Shown here piece after piece: positions 44,688 through 56,770 of a DNA stretch of 64,000 bases; position 1 is the first letter of the stretch; every line of letters begins with the position of its first letter. The position numbers and the translations under genes were made by a program. This DNA is from Citrobacter sp. 18056. Its GTDB lineage: Bacteria; Pseudomonadota; Gammaproteobacteria; Enterobacterales; Enterobacteriaceae. The notes beneath the pieces are model-generated. The model was not told the origin of the DNA and did no database searches. It saw nothing but the letters and a program-made list of their open reading frames with translations. The stretch covers positions 62,001-126,000 of the forward strand of contig CACSJR010000004.1 of assembly GCA_902706235.1 (NCBI GenBank), read 5' to 3'.

Positions 44688-45731
44688 TTACAGGCTGTTG
44701 AACACGCGGTTCTCTTGTTCCTGAACGCGGATAAAGGTCGTACGTTTGGTCAGCTCTTTCAGGCGTGATGCACCGACGTAGGTGCATGCAGAGCGCAGGC
44801 CACCGAGGACATCACGGGCGGTATTTTCTACCGGGCCACGCAGTGCCAGCTTAACGGTTTTACCTTCTGCCGCGCGGTATTTAGCAACACCACCGACGTG
44901 ACGATTCATCGCAGACTCGGAGCTCATACCGTAGAACAGCATGAATTTTTCGCCGTTCTCTTCAACTACAGTGCCGCCGCTTTCTTCATGACCGGCCAGC
45001 ATACCGCCCAGCATCACGAAATCTGCACCGCCGCCAAAAGCTTTCGCTACGTCGCCCGGAGTCGTACAGCCGCCATCACTGACGATCTGACCGCCGAGGC
45101 CGTGTGCCGCATCGGCACATTCGATAACAGCAGACAGCTGCGGGTAGCCAACGCCAGTTTTTACACGGGTGGTGCAAACGGAACCAGGACCAATACCGAC
45201 TTTCACGATGTCAGCGCCAGCCAGGATCAGCTCTTCACACATCTCGCCGGTAACGACGTTACCCGCACAGATGGTTTTGGTCGGCCAGGCTTCACGCGCT
45301 TTAATCAGGAACTGAACGAAGTGTTCGGAATAACCGTTCGCCACGTCGATGCAGACGAAGTTCAGCGCAGAATGCAGATTGAGGATCTGTTTGGTTTTTT
45401 CGAAATCCGCGTCGGACGTACCGGTAGAAACCATTACGTGTTTCAGCACATCTTCAGACACGCTGCCAGCGAAAACTTTCCAGTCTTCAACGGAATAGTG
45501 TTTGTGCACGGCGGTCAGAATACCGAAGGATGCCAGGGCTTTCGCCATTGCGAATGTGCCAACTGTATCCATATTTGCAGCAATGATTGGAACGCCAGAC
45601 CATTTCTGACCAGAATGCTTAAAGGTGTATTCGCGTTCCAGTTCAACTTCGGAACGACTTTTGAGGGTAGAGCGTTTAGGGCGGATAAGAACGTCTTTAA
45701 AACCTAACTTCAGATCTTCTTCGATACGCAT
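44688..45731 (-). CDS. guaC: GMP reductase
   Basis: Reduces GMP to IMP with NADPH, linking guanine and adenine nucleotide pools. The 347-residue TIM-barrel protein has the catalytic Cys in [17 protein letters not shown], the IMP/GMP loop [32 protein letters not shown] and the N-terminal [25 protein letters not shown]. It lacks the CBS domains of IMP dehydrogenase, which settles the identity. A promoter with an overlapping palindrome lies at 45788-45823. Confidence 0.97.
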   Translation of the reverse strand: MRIEEDLKLGFKDVLIRPKRSTLKSRSEVELEREYTFKHSGQKWSGVPIIAANMDTVGTFAMAKALASFGILTAVHKHYSVEDWKVFAGSVSEDVLKHVMVSTGTSDADFEKTKQILNLHSALNFVCIDVANGYSEHFVQFLIKAREAWPTKTICAGNVVTGEMCEELILAGADIVKVGIGPGSVCTTRVKTGVGYPQLSAVIECADAAHGLGGQIVSDGGCTTPGDVAKAFGGGADFVMLGGMLAGHEESGGTVVEENGEKFMLFYGMSSESAMNRHVGGVAKYRAAEGKTVKLALRGPVENTARDVLGGLRSACTYVGASRLKELTKRTTFIRVQEQENRVFNSL

Positions 45732-45787
45732 GTACGGATTCCTGGGGTTAGAGGCAAAAATGGACTAAGCACAACTCCAGTGACGTT

Positions 45788-45823
45788 ATCATACGCAGTA
45801 ATCATCCCTTCGCAAGACTGCGA
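45788..45823 (-). promoter_or_regulatory. guaC promoter with palindrome over the -35
   Basis: On the minus strand TTGCGA (45810-45815) and TATGAT (45788-45793) are 16 bp apart. The -35 is half of a perfect palindrome TCGCA-AGAC-TGCGA at 45810-45823, a candidate operator. Confidence 0.6.
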
Positions 45824-45959
45824 TTTTCACTTTTTTTACGCTACAATCGTACAAATTTACCTGGTGAACAGCGATTTTAACGTTTGTCATTTTGGTCACC
45901 GTAAAGCTTAAATTTAACCGGTTGATTTGTAGCGGTAATTATTCACAGGATAGGATGGT

Positions 45960-46580
45960 ATGAGGTATACAGTCGCGTTAACAGGCGGCATCGGGAGCGG
46001 AAAAAGTACCGTTGCGAATGCCTTTGCCGACTTAGGTATTAACGTTATTGATGCCGATATCATCGCTCGTCAGGTTGTCGAACCCGGAATGCCGGCGTTA
46101 CAGGCCATTGTCAGCCACTTTGGCGATACGCTACGCTTGCCCGATGGCAGCCTGAATCGTCGACAACTACGGGAGCGTATTTTCGCTAATCCCGCAGAGA
46201 AATCCTGGCTTAATGCCCTTCTTCACCCCCTGATCCAGCAGGAAACACAGCGTCAGATGCAGCAGGCAACTTCGCCTTATGTTCTGTGGGTGGTTCCACT
46301 GTTGGTGGAAAATCAGCTCTGGAAAAAAGCTGACCGGGTGTTGGTGGTCGATGTTTCTGAGGAAACGCAGCTCCAGCGCACGATGCAGCGCGATAATGTG
46401 TCAGAGGCACATGCAAAACAGATCCTAGCCGCCCAGGTCACGCGCGAACAGCGCCTCGCCGTGGCGGACGACGTTATTGATAACAACGGCGCACCAGATG
46501 CCATCGCATTGGATGTAGCCCGCCTTCACGCCCGCTATCTGAAGCTGGCGCATCAGGCCGATTCACAGGAAAAATCGTAA
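45960..46580 (+). CDS. coaE: dephospho-CoA kinase
   Basis: Last step of coenzyme A synthesis, phosphorylating the 3'-OH of dephospho-CoA; cytoplasmic. The 206-residue protein has the P-loop GGIGSGKST at about 9-17, the CoA-domain motif [13 protein letters not shown] and the lid region with RMxRD-type residues ([12 protein letters not shown]). ATG 45960 follows CACAGGATAGG. It is first in coaE-zapD-yacG; its stop shares one base with the zapD start. It relates functionally to panBCD at the other end of the window but is unlinked in regulation. Confidence 0.97.
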   Translation: MRYTVALTGGIGSGKSTVANAFADLGINVIDADIIARQVVEPGMPALQAIVSHFGDTLRLPDGSLNRRQLRERIFANPAEKSWLNALLHPLIQQETQRQMQQATSPYVLWVVPLLVENQLWKKADRVLVVDVSEETQLQRTMQRDNVSEAHAKQILAAQVTREQRLAVADDVIDNNGAPDAIALDVARLHARYLKLAHQADSQEKS

Positions 46581-47323
46581 TGCACACCCACGTCCTCTTT
46601 GAACACCCCCTGAATGAGAAAATGCGCACCTGGCTTCGCATTGAGTTCCTGATTCAGCAACTGAATTGCAACCTGCCAGTACGCGATCACGCCAGCGCAT
46701 TGCATTTTTTTAGAAATATTGGGGACTTACTGGATGTGTTCGAACGCGGTGAGGTTCGTACAGATTTACTGAAAGAGCTGGAGCGCCAGCAGCGCAAACT
46801 GAAGCAGTGGGATGAAGTCCCTGGCGTCGATAAAAGCCGCATTGAATCCCTACGCCAGCAGTTGAAAAACAGCAGCGGCATTCTTATGACTGCCCCGCGC
46901 GTGGGTCAGCTTTTGCGCGAAGACAAACTGATTGCTCTGGTCCGCCAGCGTCTGAGCATTCCCGGTGGCTGCTGTAGCTTTGATTTACCGACGCTGCACA
47001 TCTGGCTGCATGCCCCACAGTCGAAGCGCGACGCGCAGGTAACGCATTGGCTGGAAAGCCTTGAGCCGATGAATCAAGCGCTGACGCTTATCGTCGATCT
47101 GATCCGTAACTCTGCGGCGTTCCGCAAGCAAACCAGCCTGAATGGTTTCTTCCAGGATAACGGCGAAGATGCCGATCTTCTGCGTCTCCAGCTGGTGCTT
47201 GACGATCAGCTGTATCCACAAATCTCCGGCCACAAGAGCCGTTTTGCCATCCGTTTCCTGCCTCTGGACAGCGAAAATGGCACCGTGCCAGAGCGTCTGG
47301 ATTTCGAACTGGCTTGTTGTTAA
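46580..47323 (+). CDS. zapD: cell division protein ZapD
   Basis: FtsZ-binding protein that cross-links FtsZ filaments at the division ring. The 247-residue protein (formerly YacF) is all-helical at the N-terminus ([24 protein letters not shown]) and carries the basic C-terminal beta domain with the residues that contact the FtsZ tail. ATG 46580 overlaps the coaE stop by one base (TAATG). Its target gene ftsZ is in the same window on the opposite strand. Confidence 0.96.
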   Translation: MHTHVLFEHPLNEKMRTWLRIEFLIQQLNCNLPVRDHASALHFFRNIGDLLDVFERGEVRTDLLKELERQQRKLKQWDEVPGVDKSRIESLRQQLKNSSGILMTAPRVGQLLREDKLIALVRQRLSIPGGCCSFDLPTLHIWLHAPQSKRDAQVTHWLESLEPMNQALTLIVDLIRNSAAFRKQTSLNGFFQDNGEDADLLRLQLVLDDQLYPQISGHKSRFAIRFLPLDSENGTVPERLDFELACC

Positions 47324-47332
47324 GGAATCATC

Positions 47333-47527
47333 ATGAGCGACGTGATTAACGTAAACTGCCCCACCTGCGGCAAAACCATCATCTGGGGCGAACAGAGTCC
47401 GTTTCGCCCCTTCTGCTGCAAACGCTGCCAGCTGATTGATTTAGGTGAGTGGGCCGCCGAAGAGAAGCGGATCCCAAGCAGCGGCGATCTGTCTGAGAGC
47501 GACGACTGGAGCGAAGAGCAGATTTAA
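47333..47527 (+). CDS. yacG: DNA gyrase inhibitor YacG
   Basis: A 64-residue zinc protein that binds GyrB and blocks DNA binding by gyrase in E. coli. The four zinc cysteines are Cys9, Cys12, Cys28 and Cys32 (CPTCGK and FCCKRCQ). The acidic C-terminal tail [21 protein letters not shown], which contacts GyrB, is present. AAGGAATC precedes ATG 47333. The stop codon TAA overlaps the stop of the converging mutT gene by four bases (47524-47527). Confidence 0.95.
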   Translation: MSDVINVNCPTCGKTIIWGEQSPFRPFCCKRCQLIDLGEWAAEEKRIPSSGDLSESDDWSEEQI

Positions 47528-47916
47528 GCCTGCGCTATCAGTTTGGCAATAACCGGTTCGTTGGCAGGTGGAAACTCTTCCGCCAACAGATCTTTCTGTG
47601 CGACCCAACGTCCCGGTTGACCCTCTTTCCCCCAAGGCTCGCCCTGCCAGCTATCCACCAGCCAGAACCACAGCGTGATATGCCGGTCCGGAAATTCAAA
47701 CTCCAGCTTATCAAACAGCATTGCAGATTCCGGCAAGATCCCCACTTCTTCGAATAACTCTCGTGCCAGTGCCAGCTCCGGGCTTTCACCTTCTTCAATC
47801 TTCCCACCCGGGAATTCCCACATGTTTGCCATATGCGCATCGGCGGCACGCTGGGTGATAAAAATTTCGCCCGCGGCGTTACGCAGGATCCCGGTTGAAA
47901 TTTGCAGTTTTTTCAT
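47524..47916 (-). CDS. mutT: 8-oxo-dGTP diphosphatase
   Basis: Hydrolyses 8-oxo-dGTP and so prevents A:T to C:G transversions. The Nudix box is intact: [24 protein letters not shown] at about 37-60 (G-x5-E-x7-RELxEExGI form). ATG 47916 (MKKLQIST) gives 130 residues and matches E. coli; an in-frame ATG nine bases upstream is an alternative, and neither has a strong ribosome site. It lies downstream of secA on the same strand, but a terminator at 47931-47956 stands between them. Its stop overlaps that of yacG. Confidence 0.95.
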   Translation of the reverse strand: MKKLQISTGILRNAAGEIFITQRAADAHMANMWEFPGGKIEEGESPELALARELFEEVGILPESAMLFDKLEFEFPDRHITLWFWLVDSWQGEPWGKEGQPGRWVAQKDLLAEEFPPANEPVIAKLIAQA

Positions 47917-47930
47917 TGTCTTCATTCCAT

Positions 47931-47956
47931 AAAAAAGGCGCTGTCACCAGCGCCTT
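47931..47956 (-). terminator. intrinsic terminator after secA
   Basis: AAGGCGCTG (47935-47943), loop TCAC, CAGCGCCTT (47948-47956). On the minus strand the stem is followed by six T. It lies 30 bp past the secA stop and just before mutT. Confidence 0.85.
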
Positions 47957-47986
47957 TGTTTCGCAGATCTGAGTGTTTAGCAGAGC

Positions 47987-50689
47987 TTAGTTGATACGGC
48001 CATGGCACTGCTTATATTTTTTTCCTGAACCACACGGACACGGATCGTTGCGACCGACTTTACGCTCGCCGGTTTGGGCTGCCAGCTCTTCGGAGACGGC
48101 GGTGTTGTCATCCGCATGACTAAGCTGTTGCATCTGTGCCAGACGCTCAGCTTCTTCACGACGCTGTTCTTCCATCGCTTCGACTTCTTCCGGCATACGC
48201 ACCTGCACTTTACACAGGGTGCTGATCACTTCATATTTCAGTGTTTCGAGCATGGCCGCAAACATGGAGAACGATTCGCGCTTGTACTCCTGCTTAGGAT
48301 CTTTCTGCGCATAGCCGCGCAGATGGATGCCCTGACGCAGGTAGTCCATCGCTGCCAGGTGCTCTTTCCAGAGGGAGTCGAGCGTCTGCAGCATTACGCC
48401 TTTCTCGAAGTGGCGCATCATTTCGGTACCAACCACTTCTTCTTTACGCTGATAGACTTCGATTCCACTCTGCAGAATGCGCTCACGCAGTGTTTCTTCG
48501 TGCAGATCCGGCTCTTTATCCAGCCACTCTTTGATTGGCATGTCGAGGTCGAAATCGTTTTTCAAGCGTTCCTGCAGGCCTTCGACATCCCACATTTCTT
48601 CCAGAGACTGTGGCGGAATGTGCGCATCGATGGTGGTTTTGAACACGTCTTCACGAATGCTGGCGATGGTTTCGCTCACATCAGACACGTCCAGCAGTTC
48701 GTTACGCTGGGAGTAGATCGCGCGACGCTGATCGTTTGCCACATCATCATATTCCAGCAGCTGCTTACGAATATCGAAGTTACGGCTTTCCACTTTACGC
48801 TGTGCGTTGGCAATCGCTTTGGTCACCCACGGATGCTCAATCGCTTCGCCAGGCTTCATACCCAGTTTACGCATCATGCCGGAAACGCGATCGGAGGCGA
48901 AGATACGCATCAGGGCATCTTCCATCGACAGGTAGAAGCGGGAAGAACCAGCGTCCCCCTGACGACCTGCACGACCACGCAGCTGGTTATCAATACGGCG
49001 AGATTCGTGACGCTCAGTACCAATGATATGCAGACCGCCGGATGCCAGAACAGCATCGTGACGCACCTGCCAGTCCGCTTTAATCTGGGCTACTTTCTCA
49101 GGAGTTGGCTCTTCCAGAGCAGCAACTTCTTCCTGCCAGCTACCGCCCAACACGATATCCGTACCACGGCCCGCCATGTTGGTTGCGATAGTCACCGACG
49201 CCGGATAACCCGCCTGAGCAACGATACCTGCTTCGTTGGCGTGGAATTTGGCGTTCAGCACGTTGTGCTTGATACCCGCCTTGGTCAGCTCGTTTGAAAC
49301 CACTTCGGATTTCTCGATGGAGATGGTCCCCACCAGTACTGGCTGGCCGTTAGCGGTACGCTCTTTAATGTCTTCGATAATCGCGCCGATTTTGTCCAAT
49401 TCGGTCATGTAGACCAGGTCCGGCATATCTTTACGGATCATTGGACGGTTGGTTGGCACCACGATGGTGTCGAGTTTATAGATGGAGCTGAACTCGAACG
49501 CTTCGGTATCCGCAGTACCTGTCATACCCGCCAGTTTTTCATACAGACGGAAGTAGTTCTGGAAGGTAATAGAAGCCAGGGTCTGGTTTTCGTTCTGAAT
49601 ATCCACGCCTTCTTTGGCTTCAACCGCCTGATGCAGACCGTCAGACCAGCGACGACCCTGCATGGTACGACCGGTGTGTTCATCGACGATGATCACTTCG
49701 CCATCTTTCACGATGTAGTCGACATCACGGGTGAACAGCACGTGGGCACGCAGCGCGGCGGTCACGTGGTGCATCAGCATGATGTTGGTCGGCGAGTACA
49801 GGGACTCACCTTCTTCCATGATGCCTTCGCGAACCAGCAGCTCTTCGACCAGCACCAGACCACGTTCGGTGATGTTTACCTGACGCGATTTCTCATCCAC
49901 GGAGAAGTGGCCTTCACCCTGGAAGGTATCGGAGTCTTCTTTTTCCTGACGGATCAAATGCGGGATAATTTTATTTACCTGCTTGTACATCTCGGAGCTG
50001 TCTTCAGCCGGGCCGGAGATGATAAGCGGGGTACGAGCTTCATCGATGAGGATTGAATCCACTTCATCGACCAATGCGTAATGCAGTTTACGCTGAACGC
50101 GTTCATCAGGGCTGAATGCCATGTTATCGCGCAGGTAGTCGAAACCGTATTCGTTGTTGGTACCGTAAGTGATGTCGGCGGCGTACGCTTCACGCTTCGC
50201 AGGAGCGGGCATACCGGACATGTTTACCGCAACGCTCATCCCCAGGAACTCAAACAGCGGACGGTTGTTTTCAGCATCACGCTGTGCCAGATAGTCGTTG
50301 ACGGTGACCACGTGAACACCTTTACCTGACAGGGCATTGACGTACGCAGGCAGCGTTGCGGTCAGGGTTTTACCTTCACCGGTACGCATTTCCGCGATGC
50401 AGCGGTCATTCAGAACCATACCGCCGAGCAGCTGTACGTCAAAGTGACGCATGCCGAAGACACGTTTACTGGCTTCACGGACGACCGCGAAAGCTTCTGG
50501 GATCAGGCTTTCTACGGTTGCGCCTTTTTCCAGACGTTCACGGAATTCGTTGGTTTTTGCTTTCAGCTCGTCATCAGAGAGCTTTTCCAGCGCAGGTTCC
50601 ATGGCATTGATTTGAACAACGGTTTTGCGCATACGACGCAGTGTACGATCGTTACGGCTACCGAAAACTTTGGTCAATAAATTAAGCAT
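47987..50689 (-). CDS. secA: preprotein translocase motor ATPase SecA
   Basis: ATPase that pushes preproteins through SecYEG. The 900-residue protein has the E. coli domain set: NBD1 with Walker [14 protein letters not shown] and [19 protein letters not shown], the preprotein cross-linking domain, NBD2 with [13 protein letters not shown] and [14 protein letters not shown], and the C-terminal zinc motif [16 protein letters not shown] that binds SecB. ATG 50689 ([20 protein letters not shown]) is chosen over an open extension of 14 codons that reads into the secM-secA gap. Translation is controlled by arrest of SecM upstream. Confidence 0.98.
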   Translation of the reverse strand: MLNLLTKVFGSRNDRTLRRMRKTVVQINAMEPALEKLSDDELKAKTNEFRERLEKGATVESLIPEAFAVVREASKRVFGMRHFDVQLLGGMVLNDRCIAEMRTGEGKTLTATLPAYVNALSGKGVHVVTVNDYLAQRDAENNRPLFEFLGMSVAVNMSGMPAPAKREAYAADITYGTNNEYGFDYLRDNMAFSPDERVQRKLHYALVDEVDSILIDEARTPLIISGPAEDSSEMYKQVNKIIPHLIRQEKEDSDTFQGEGHFSVDEKSRQVNITERGLVLVEELLVREGIMEEGESLYSPTNIMLMHHVTAALRAHVLFTRDVDYIVKDGEVIIVDEHTGRTMQGRRWSDGLHQAVEAKEGVDIQNENQTLASITFQNYFRLYEKLAGMTGTADTEAFEFSSIYKLDTIVVPTNRPMIRKDMPDLVYMTELDKIGAIIEDIKERTANGQPVLVGTISIEKSEVVSNELTKAGIKHNVLNAKFHANEAGIVAQAGYPASVTIATNMAGRGTDIVLGGSWQEEVAALEEPTPEKVAQIKADWQVRHDAVLASGGLHIIGTERHESRRIDNQLRGRAGRQGDAGSSRFYLSMEDALMRIFASDRVSGMMRKLGMKPGEAIEHPWVTKAIANAQRKVESRNFDIRKQLLEYDDVANDQRRAIYSQRNELLDVSDVSETIASIREDVFKTTIDAHIPPQSLEEMWDVEGLQERLKNDFDLDMPIKEWLDKEPDLHEETLRERILQSGIEVYQRKEEVVGTEMMRHFEKGVMLQTLDSLWKEHLAAMDYLRQGIHLRGYAQKDPKQEYKRESFSMFAAMLETLKYEVISTLCKVQVRMPEEVEAMEEQRREEAERLAQMQQLSHADDNTAVSEELAAQTGERKVGRNDPCPCGSGKKYKQCHGRIN

Positions 50690-50750
50690 AATTAAAATCT
50701 CAATCGCCCCGCCATGCGGAGTCTTAGTCATTAGTTGAAGTTTATTTTTT

Positions 50751-51254
50751 TCAGCTAAGGCGTTGAGGTCCGGCGCGGATGCCGTGTACCTGGCTTACCC
50801 AGGCGCTGACAGAAAAAGCTTGATGTGAAATGGGATCAGCGCTGTATGCCACTGAGCGTACGATAACCGGCTGCTGGCTTTCGCGCATCAGCAGTGCGCT
50901 GAGCGTATCCAGCAGGGCGAGATGATGTACTTCAATTGGCGCAGACGCTTCTGCGACCGGCAGCGCCTGTGGCGCCATCGCGAAGGAAAGATGACGAATG
51001 ACCGTTCGGATGGCGTGCTGATGCCAGTAATCGACGGTAAACGTTGGACGACGGTTGCCTTCCAGTAACGCCAGATGGGTGAAACTGACTTTGGTGGTAG
51101 CCGTGTGGCTACTGGCGGTTTTGGTCGGTGGCGTGGATTCTGCGGAATTGGCAATCGCAGGCAGGCCGAATCCTGCCGCGACCATCCCCAACAGGAGATG
51201 CGGCCAGAAATATCGTCTGCCAAACTGTCGCCAGCGCGTCAGTATTCCGTTCAC
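50751..51254 (-). CDS. secM: secretion monitor SecM (arrest peptide regulator of secA)
   Basis: A 167-residue exported peptide whose translation stalls unless it is pulled by the Sec machinery, which opens the secA ribosome site. It starts with GTG at 51254, as in E. coli. The long signal region ([24 protein letters not shown]) and [19 protein letters not shown] are conserved. The arrest motif is at residues 147-163 (50766-50816): F147, W152 and G158-IRAGP163 are kept, but the Ile after the Trp in E. coli is Val here and the linker is SVSA/SQVH. The segment before the motif is three residues shorter overall than in K-12. 61 bp separate it from secA. Confidence 0.95.
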   Translation of the reverse strand: MNGILTRWRQFGRRYFWPHLLLGMVAAGFGLPAIANSAESTPPTKTASSHTATTKVSFTHLALLEGNRRPTFTVDYWHQHAIRTVIRHLSFAMAPQALPVAEASAPIEVHHLALLDTLSALLMRESQQPVIVRSVAYSADPISHQAFSVSAWVSQVHGIRAGPQRLS

Positions 51255-51445
51255 TTACCTTTTCACCTTGATTGCCAGGCAACCCTTCAAAATTTCTAAG
51301 CGTTCAGATAGTACCATTAATGGCTCACGCCAGCAGCACGAATGAGGGCAATCCACGCGGAAATATGCTCAGGAAAGCAGCGATCGCACACGTCGGGCAA
51401 GTGAGAAACAAGAAGAATTGGAGAATGAGGGATTTTCAGAAACTA

Positions 51446-51498
51446 AAAAGAAAAAACGACTGGCTCCCTGGACGGAGAGAGTACCAGGTTACCAGTCG
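51446..51498 (-). terminator. intrinsic terminator of lpxC
   Basis: CGACTGG (51457-51463) and CCAGTCG (51492-51498) enclose an inner CCTGG/CCAGG pair. On the minus strand the stem is followed by TTTTTTCTTTTTAG. It lies 22 bp past the lpxC stop; the remaining about 190 bp before secM must hold the secM promoter. Confidence 0.82.
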
Positions 51499-51520
51499 AA
51501 TTTACAGTTTGGTGTCAGGC

Positions 51521-52459
<939 letters not shown>

Positions 52460-52538
52460 TTATCCAACCGAAGTGTACTATACATTCGGCAGGCCAGTTT
52501 AGCACAAAGAGCGCAGATTCCCAAATTCCAGCTAATTC

Positions 52539-53693
52539 TTAATCAGCTTGCTTGCGCAGGAATGCTGGGATATCCAGGTAATCCGGTTCTTTGGTGGTCT
52601 GCGGCGTATTGTCGTTAACCACTTTAGCAGCCGGTTTCTGCTCCTGCGTCAGCGGCGACATGCCGTGCTGCTGGTAGCGATCCATCACTGGCTGTTGCTG
52701 CTGCTGTTTGTTCGTTACCAGGGTAATTTCTGGACGCTTGTCCATACCGATACCGGTAGCAACTACGGTCACGCGCAGTTCGTCGTTCATATCCGGATCC
52801 AGGGAAGTACCGATAACCACGGTCGCGTTATCCGATGCAAACGCACGGATGGTGTTACCCACGGTTTCGAACTCATCCAGACGCAGGTCGAAGCCAGCGG
52901 TGATGTTAACCAGCACGCCGCGCGCACCAGACAGGTCGATATCTTCCAGCAGTGGAGAAGAGATAGCCATTTCAGCCGCTTCTTCCGCACGGTCTTCACC
53001 GCTTGCCAGGCCAGACCCCATCATTGCATAGCCCATTTCGGACATGACGGTGCGCACGTCGGCAAAGTCGACGTTCATCAGACCCGGACGGGTAATCAGT
53101 TCGGCGATACCCTGAACAGCGCCTTTCAGCACGTCGTTCGCTGCACCAAATGCGTCCAGCAGGGAAATGCCACGACCCAGCACTTTCAGCAGCTTGTCGT
53201 TAGGAATGGTAATCAGAGAGTCCACGTGCTTGGACAGCTCGGCGATACCCTGCTCCGCAAACGCCATACGCTTTTTGCCTTCAAAATTGAATGGCTTAGT
53301 CACGACAGCAACGGTCAGAATACCTAAATCTTTGGCAACTTCAGCGACAACAGGTGCAGCACCAGTACCGGTACCGCCGCCCATGCCAGCTGCGATAAAC
53401 ACCATGTCAGCGCCATCAAGGGCTGCACGCAGTGCTTCACGGTCTTCGTCTGCCGCATTGCGACCGACTTCCGGGTTTGCGCCAGCACCCAGACCTTTGG
53501 TAATCCCGTTACCAATCTGGATAGTCTGGCCGACAGCCGTTTTACGTAACGCCTGAGCGTCAGTGTTCACTGCGAAGAATTCAACACCCTCAATGCGCTC
53601 GCGCACCATGTGTTCGACGGCGTTGCCACCGCCACCACCGACGCCGATGACTTTAATCACCGCGTCGTTGGTCAGTTCCATAGGTTCAAACAT
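52539..53693 (-). CDS. ftsZ: cell division GTPase FtsZ
   Basis: Tubulin-like GTPase that forms the division ring. The 384-residue protein has the GTP-binding [17 protein letters not shown], the T7 synergy loop with DVKGAVQG-type residues and [11 protein letters not shown], and the conserved C-terminal peptide [14 protein letters not shown] that binds FtsA, ZipA and ZapD. It is 62 bp after ftsA. The Gln-rich linker ([17 protein letters not shown]) is as in E. coli. Confidence 0.99.
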   Translation of the reverse strand: MFEPMELTNDAVIKVIGVGGGGGNAVEHMVRERIEGVEFFAVNTDAQALRKTAVGQTIQIGNGITKGLGAGANPEVGRNAADEDREALRAALDGADMVFIAAGMGGGTGTGAAPVVAEVAKDLGILTVAVVTKPFNFEGKKRMAFAEQGIAELSKHVDSLITIPNDKLLKVLGRGISLLDAFGAANDVLKGAVQGIAELITRPGLMNVDFADVRTVMSEMGYAMMGSGLASGEDRAEEAAEMAISSPLLEDIDLSGARGVLVNITAGFDLRLDEFETVGNTIRAFASDNATVVIGTSLDPDMNDELRVTVVATGIGMDKRPEITLVTNKQQQQQPVMDRYQQHGMSPLTQEQKPAAKVVNDNTPQTTKEPDYLDIPAFLRKQAD

Positions 53694-53755
53694 AGTTTCT
53701 CTCCGTTTTGTGCCTGTCGCCTGAGAGCGCTAATTTTCGGCGCTCTCTTAAAAAA

Positions 53756-55012
53756 TTAAAACTCTTTTCGCAGCCAGGTATTGATTCGTTTGATCCACGA
53801 ACTCACTGCGACACGTTTTTCCACTTCCGCTTCACCACTCAGATGCGATTCTTTTCCGTAGTGCAGCAGGCCCACAGCCGTTGAATAGTACGGCTCCTGA
53901 GCATAATCCGTCAGTCCGGTAATGTTCAGCGGCGCGCCAATGCGCACCTGCGTATGGAACACGCGCTGAGCGCAGGCCGCCAGGCCTTCAATTTGCGCCG
54001 CACCACCGGTCAGAACAATCCCTGCGGCCAAGTGGTGTTTGACACCTTGTTGGCGCAGCTGTTCCTGCAATTGCAAAATCTCTTCGTTCACCAGGTTGAG
54101 CAGCTCGGTATAACGCGGCTCAATGACCTCTGCCAGCGTCTGGCGCTGCAGGCTACGCGGTGGACGACCACCTACGCTTGGCACTTCTACGCTCTCATCT
54201 TTACCGACAATAGAGCCCAGTGCGCAACCGTGGCGAACTTTAATCGCTTCGGCATCGCTCGGTGGCGTCCCGAAGGCGTAAGCGATGTCACTGGTCACTA
54301 CATTCCCGGCATACGGGATCACTTTAGTGTGACGCAGCGCACCGCCGGTATAAACGGCGATATCCATTGTACCACCACCGACATCAACCACGCAGACGCC
54401 CAGCTCACGTTCATCTTCCGTCAGGACGGAATAGCTTGATGCCAGCCCGGCAAAAATAAGTTGGTCAACTTTCAGGCCACAACGTTCCACGGCTTTGACA
54501 ATGTTCTTCGCCATATCGTTGTGACAGGTGATCAAGTGCACTTTTGCCTGCATCCGCACGCCGGACAAACCTACCGGGTTTTTGATCCCTTCCTGGTAGT
54601 CGATAGCGTACTCTTGCGGAATCACATGCAGAACACGGTGCTCATCGCGTACGCGAACGGACTTCGCCGTATGCACCACGTTCTCAACGTCTTCCTGCGT
54701 CACTTCTTCTTCAGAAATCGGCACCATCCCGATTTCATTTTGACAGCTAATATGTTTGCCTGAAAGCGCCAGATACACTGAAGAAATCTGGCAATCAGCC
54801 ATTAATTCCGCCTGGTCAATGGCGCGCTGTACGCATTTCACCACGGATTCCAGGTCGTTCACACCGCCTTTGTCCATACCCCGGGATGGGCAGCTGCCCA
54901 CACCAATGATATTCACCATTCCGTCGGGCAGAACTTCCCCTACCAAAGCGGCTACCTTCGCGGTACCAATTTCCAGTCCTACTACCAGTTTTCTGTCCGT
55001 CGCTTTGATCAT
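53756..55012 (-). CDS. ftsA: cell division protein FtsA
   Basis: Actin-like membrane anchor of the Z ring. ATG 55012 ([23 protein letters not shown]) gives 418 residues, two fewer than E. coli owing to a gap before the C-terminal amphipathic helix ([15 protein letters not shown]), which binds the membrane. The ATPase motifs [21 protein letters not shown] and [14 protein letters not shown] are present. The start overlaps the ftsQ stop by four bases (ATGA). The open extension upstream lies inside ftsQ and is not used. Confidence 0.98.
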   Translation of the reverse strand: MIKATDRKLVVGLEIGTAKVAALVGEVLPDGMVNIIGVGSCPSRGMDKGGVNDLESVVKCVQRAIDQAELMADCQISSVYLALSGKHISCQNEIGMVPISEEEVTQEDVENVVHTAKSVRVRDEHRVLHVIPQEYAIDYQEGIKNPVGLSGVRMQAKVHLITCHNDMAKNIVKAVERCGLKVDQLIFAGLASSYSVLTEDERELGVCVVDVGGGTMDIAVYTGGALRHTKVIPYAGNVVTSDIAYAFGTPPSDAEAIKVRHGCALGSIVGKDESVEVPSVGGRPPRSLQRQTLAEVIEPRYTELLNLVNEEILQLQEQLRQQGVKHHLAAGIVLTGGAAQIEGLAACAQRVFHTQVRIGAPLNITGLTDYAQEPYYSTAVGLLHYGKESHLSGEAEVEKRVAVSSWIKRINTWLRKEF

Positions 55013-55848
55013 TGTTGCTCTGCCTGTGCCTGATTTTGTTGTTGATGTGTATCCTCTACGGGAGCGGGCTGCCACCCTACTGCCGCGCCTGAGTCATAAC
55101 GCAAATCAACGTAGCTAATCCGTTTGCCATCGGTTTGCGCCTGCTGCTGAAGAACAGGATAGAGTTCTATAAAGCGCTCAAGCCGTTTCATCGTATCGCC
55201 GCGCCCCAGGTCCAGCTTGATGTCGTTATTCAACGTCAGCTGCCAGGAGCGGCGTGCGGTCATCGCCGCCACTTTCAACGTAAACTTATCTTTCGCCAGC
55301 ATCTGCCCCATATCGCGATAGCCTTGCAGCACTTCGTTCTCGCTACCTTCCGGGCCATACAACATAGGCAGATTCTGCTTACTGGTGCGTTCGGCCGGTA
55401 CGCTAAACGCGTTACCGTCGTTGTCCACCATATGCTGATCATTCCAGCGCGCAATCGGCACATATTCAACCAGATGAATCTTCAATTCGTCTGGCCACTG
55501 CTTACGAACGCTTGCCTGCTTAATCCATGGCAGGCGTTCGATCTGACTCTGAATGATATTCACGTCCTGAGTCATAAACGTGCCCGGCGAGCCGAGCGCC
55601 AGAATTGCCTGGCGAATATCATCATTACGCGTGTAGTGACGTTCCCCGGTCACTACCAGCCTGGATAACGGCAGACGCTGCGCATCTTCCATCCAGTTCA
55701 GTACCATCCAGCCGCTCATCAACACGGTGAATAATACCGCGAGCAGGAACATCATCCCCGCAAGACGCGTTCCATTATTTCTGCGTGAAGAAGCGATGTC
55801 GTCCTCTTCTTCTTCACGGTTCCGTGTGTTCAGTGCTGCCTGCGACAT
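55009..55848 (-). CDS. ftsQ: cell division protein FtsQ
   Basis: Bitopic divisome protein that bridges early and late components with FtsB and FtsL. The 279-residue protein has a cytoplasmic tail, one membrane segment ([25 protein letters not shown], about 30-54), then a POTRA domain ([23 protein letters not shown]) and the beta domain. It starts one base after the ddlB stop and overlaps ftsA. Confidence 0.97.
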   Translation of the reverse strand: MSQAALNTRNREEEEDDIASSRRNNGTRLAGMMFLLAVLFTVLMSGWMVLNWMEDAQRLPLSRLVVTGERHYTRNDDIRQAILALGSPGTFMTQDVNIIQSQIERLPWIKQASVRKQWPDELKIHLVEYVPIARWNDQHMVDNDGNAFSVPAERTSKQNLPMLYGPEGSENEVLQGYRDMGQMLAKDKFTLKVAAMTARRSWQLTLNNDIKLDLGRGDTMKRLERFIELYPVLQQQAQTDGKRISYVDLRYDSGAAVGWQPAPVEDTHQQQNQAQAEQQ

Positions 55849-55849
55849 A

Positions 55850-56770
55850 TCAACCCGCCAGGTCCAAAATACGTACCACCAACTGCGAGAAGCTCATGCC
55901 GGCCTGACGTGCCGCCATCGGCACCAGACTGTGGCTGGTCATGCCTGGGGAGGTGTTAGCCTCCAACAGATAAAGCTGACCATCGCTGTCCTGCATTACA
56001 TCAATGCGTCCCCAACCTGAACACCCGAGAATGTTCCAGGCTTTGAGCACCAGGGCCTGCATTTCTTGCTCACGCGCCGAATCTTCACAACCAGGGCAGA
56101 AATACTGCGTCTCGTCAGAGAGATACTTCGCCTCATAATCATAGAAGACTCCGGCCGGTTGGATGCGAACCGACGGTAAAATTTCTTCACCGAGTACTGC
56201 GACGGTAAATTCCGGCCCGCTTAACCATTTTTCGACGAGAACTTCTTCATCGTGCTGAAAAGCCAGCGTTAAGGCATCGTGAAGTGCACTACTTTCGTCC
56301 ACTTTCGACATTCCGACGCTGGAACCTTCCCGGCTTGGCTTCACAATCAGCGGCAAACCGAGTGCGGCAATGCGCTGTTTTTCGACTTGTGACAGGCCAT
56401 GCGCGAACTGAGTACGCGTCAATGCGATCCAGGGTGCCACCGGAAGACCTGCGCCCTGCCAGAGCAATTTACTGCGCAGTTTGTCCATTGAAAGTGCAGA
56501 TGCCATCACGCCACTGCCGGTGTAAGGCAGGCCTGTCAGCTCCAGTAAGCCCTGTAACGTACCATCTTCCCCACCGCGCCCGTGAAGTGCAATAAACGCT
56601 TTCTTAAAACCCAGGTTTTTCAGCTGAGTGATATCTGCATCACGCGGATCGACCGCGTGTGCATCAATGCCCGCTTCGCGCAGACCCGCCAGCACAGCCG
56701 CGCCGGAATTCAGTGAAACCTCACGCTCAGCGGAGGTTCCCCCGAGGAGGACAGCGATTCTATCAGCCAT
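55850..56770 (-). CDS. ddlB: D-alanine--D-alanine ligase B
   Basis: ATP-grasp ligase that makes the D-Ala-D-Ala dipeptide for peptidoglycan. The 306-residue protein has [21 protein letters not shown] at the N-terminus, [35 protein letters not shown] (ATP grasp) and the metal-binding [17 protein letters not shown]. The start overlaps the end of murC by eight bases. Confidence 0.98.
   Translation of the reverse strand: MADRIAVLLGGTSAEREVSLNSGAAVLAGLREAGIDAHAVDPRDADITQLKNLGFKKAFIALHGRGGEDGTLQGLLELTGLPYTGSGVMASALSMDKLRSKLLWQGAGLPVAPWIALTRTQFAHGLSQVEKQRIAALGLPLIVKPSREGSSVGMSKVDESSALHDALTLAFQHDEEVLVEKWLSGPEFTVAVLGEEILPSVRIQPAGVFYDYEAKYLSDETQYFCPGCEDSAREQEMQALVLKAWNILGCSGWGRIDVMQDSDGQLYLLEANTSPGMTSHSLVPMAARQAGMSFSQLVVRILDLAG

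Noticed and set aside
45810-45823. PurR box at guaC
   Set aside because: The palindrome is 14 bp with a 4-bp centre; the PurR operator is 16 bp with AAACGTTT core. It was kept as an unassigned palindrome and not called PurR.
48074-49297. 407-codon + strand frame opposite secA
   Set aside because: Antisense to secA; Phe/His-rich nonsense composition, no ribosome site and no homology I recognise.
55013-55075. Upstream extension of ftsA into ftsQ
   Set aside because: The conserved start MIKATDRK with ATGA overlap of ftsQ is the established arrangement; the extension has no homology.
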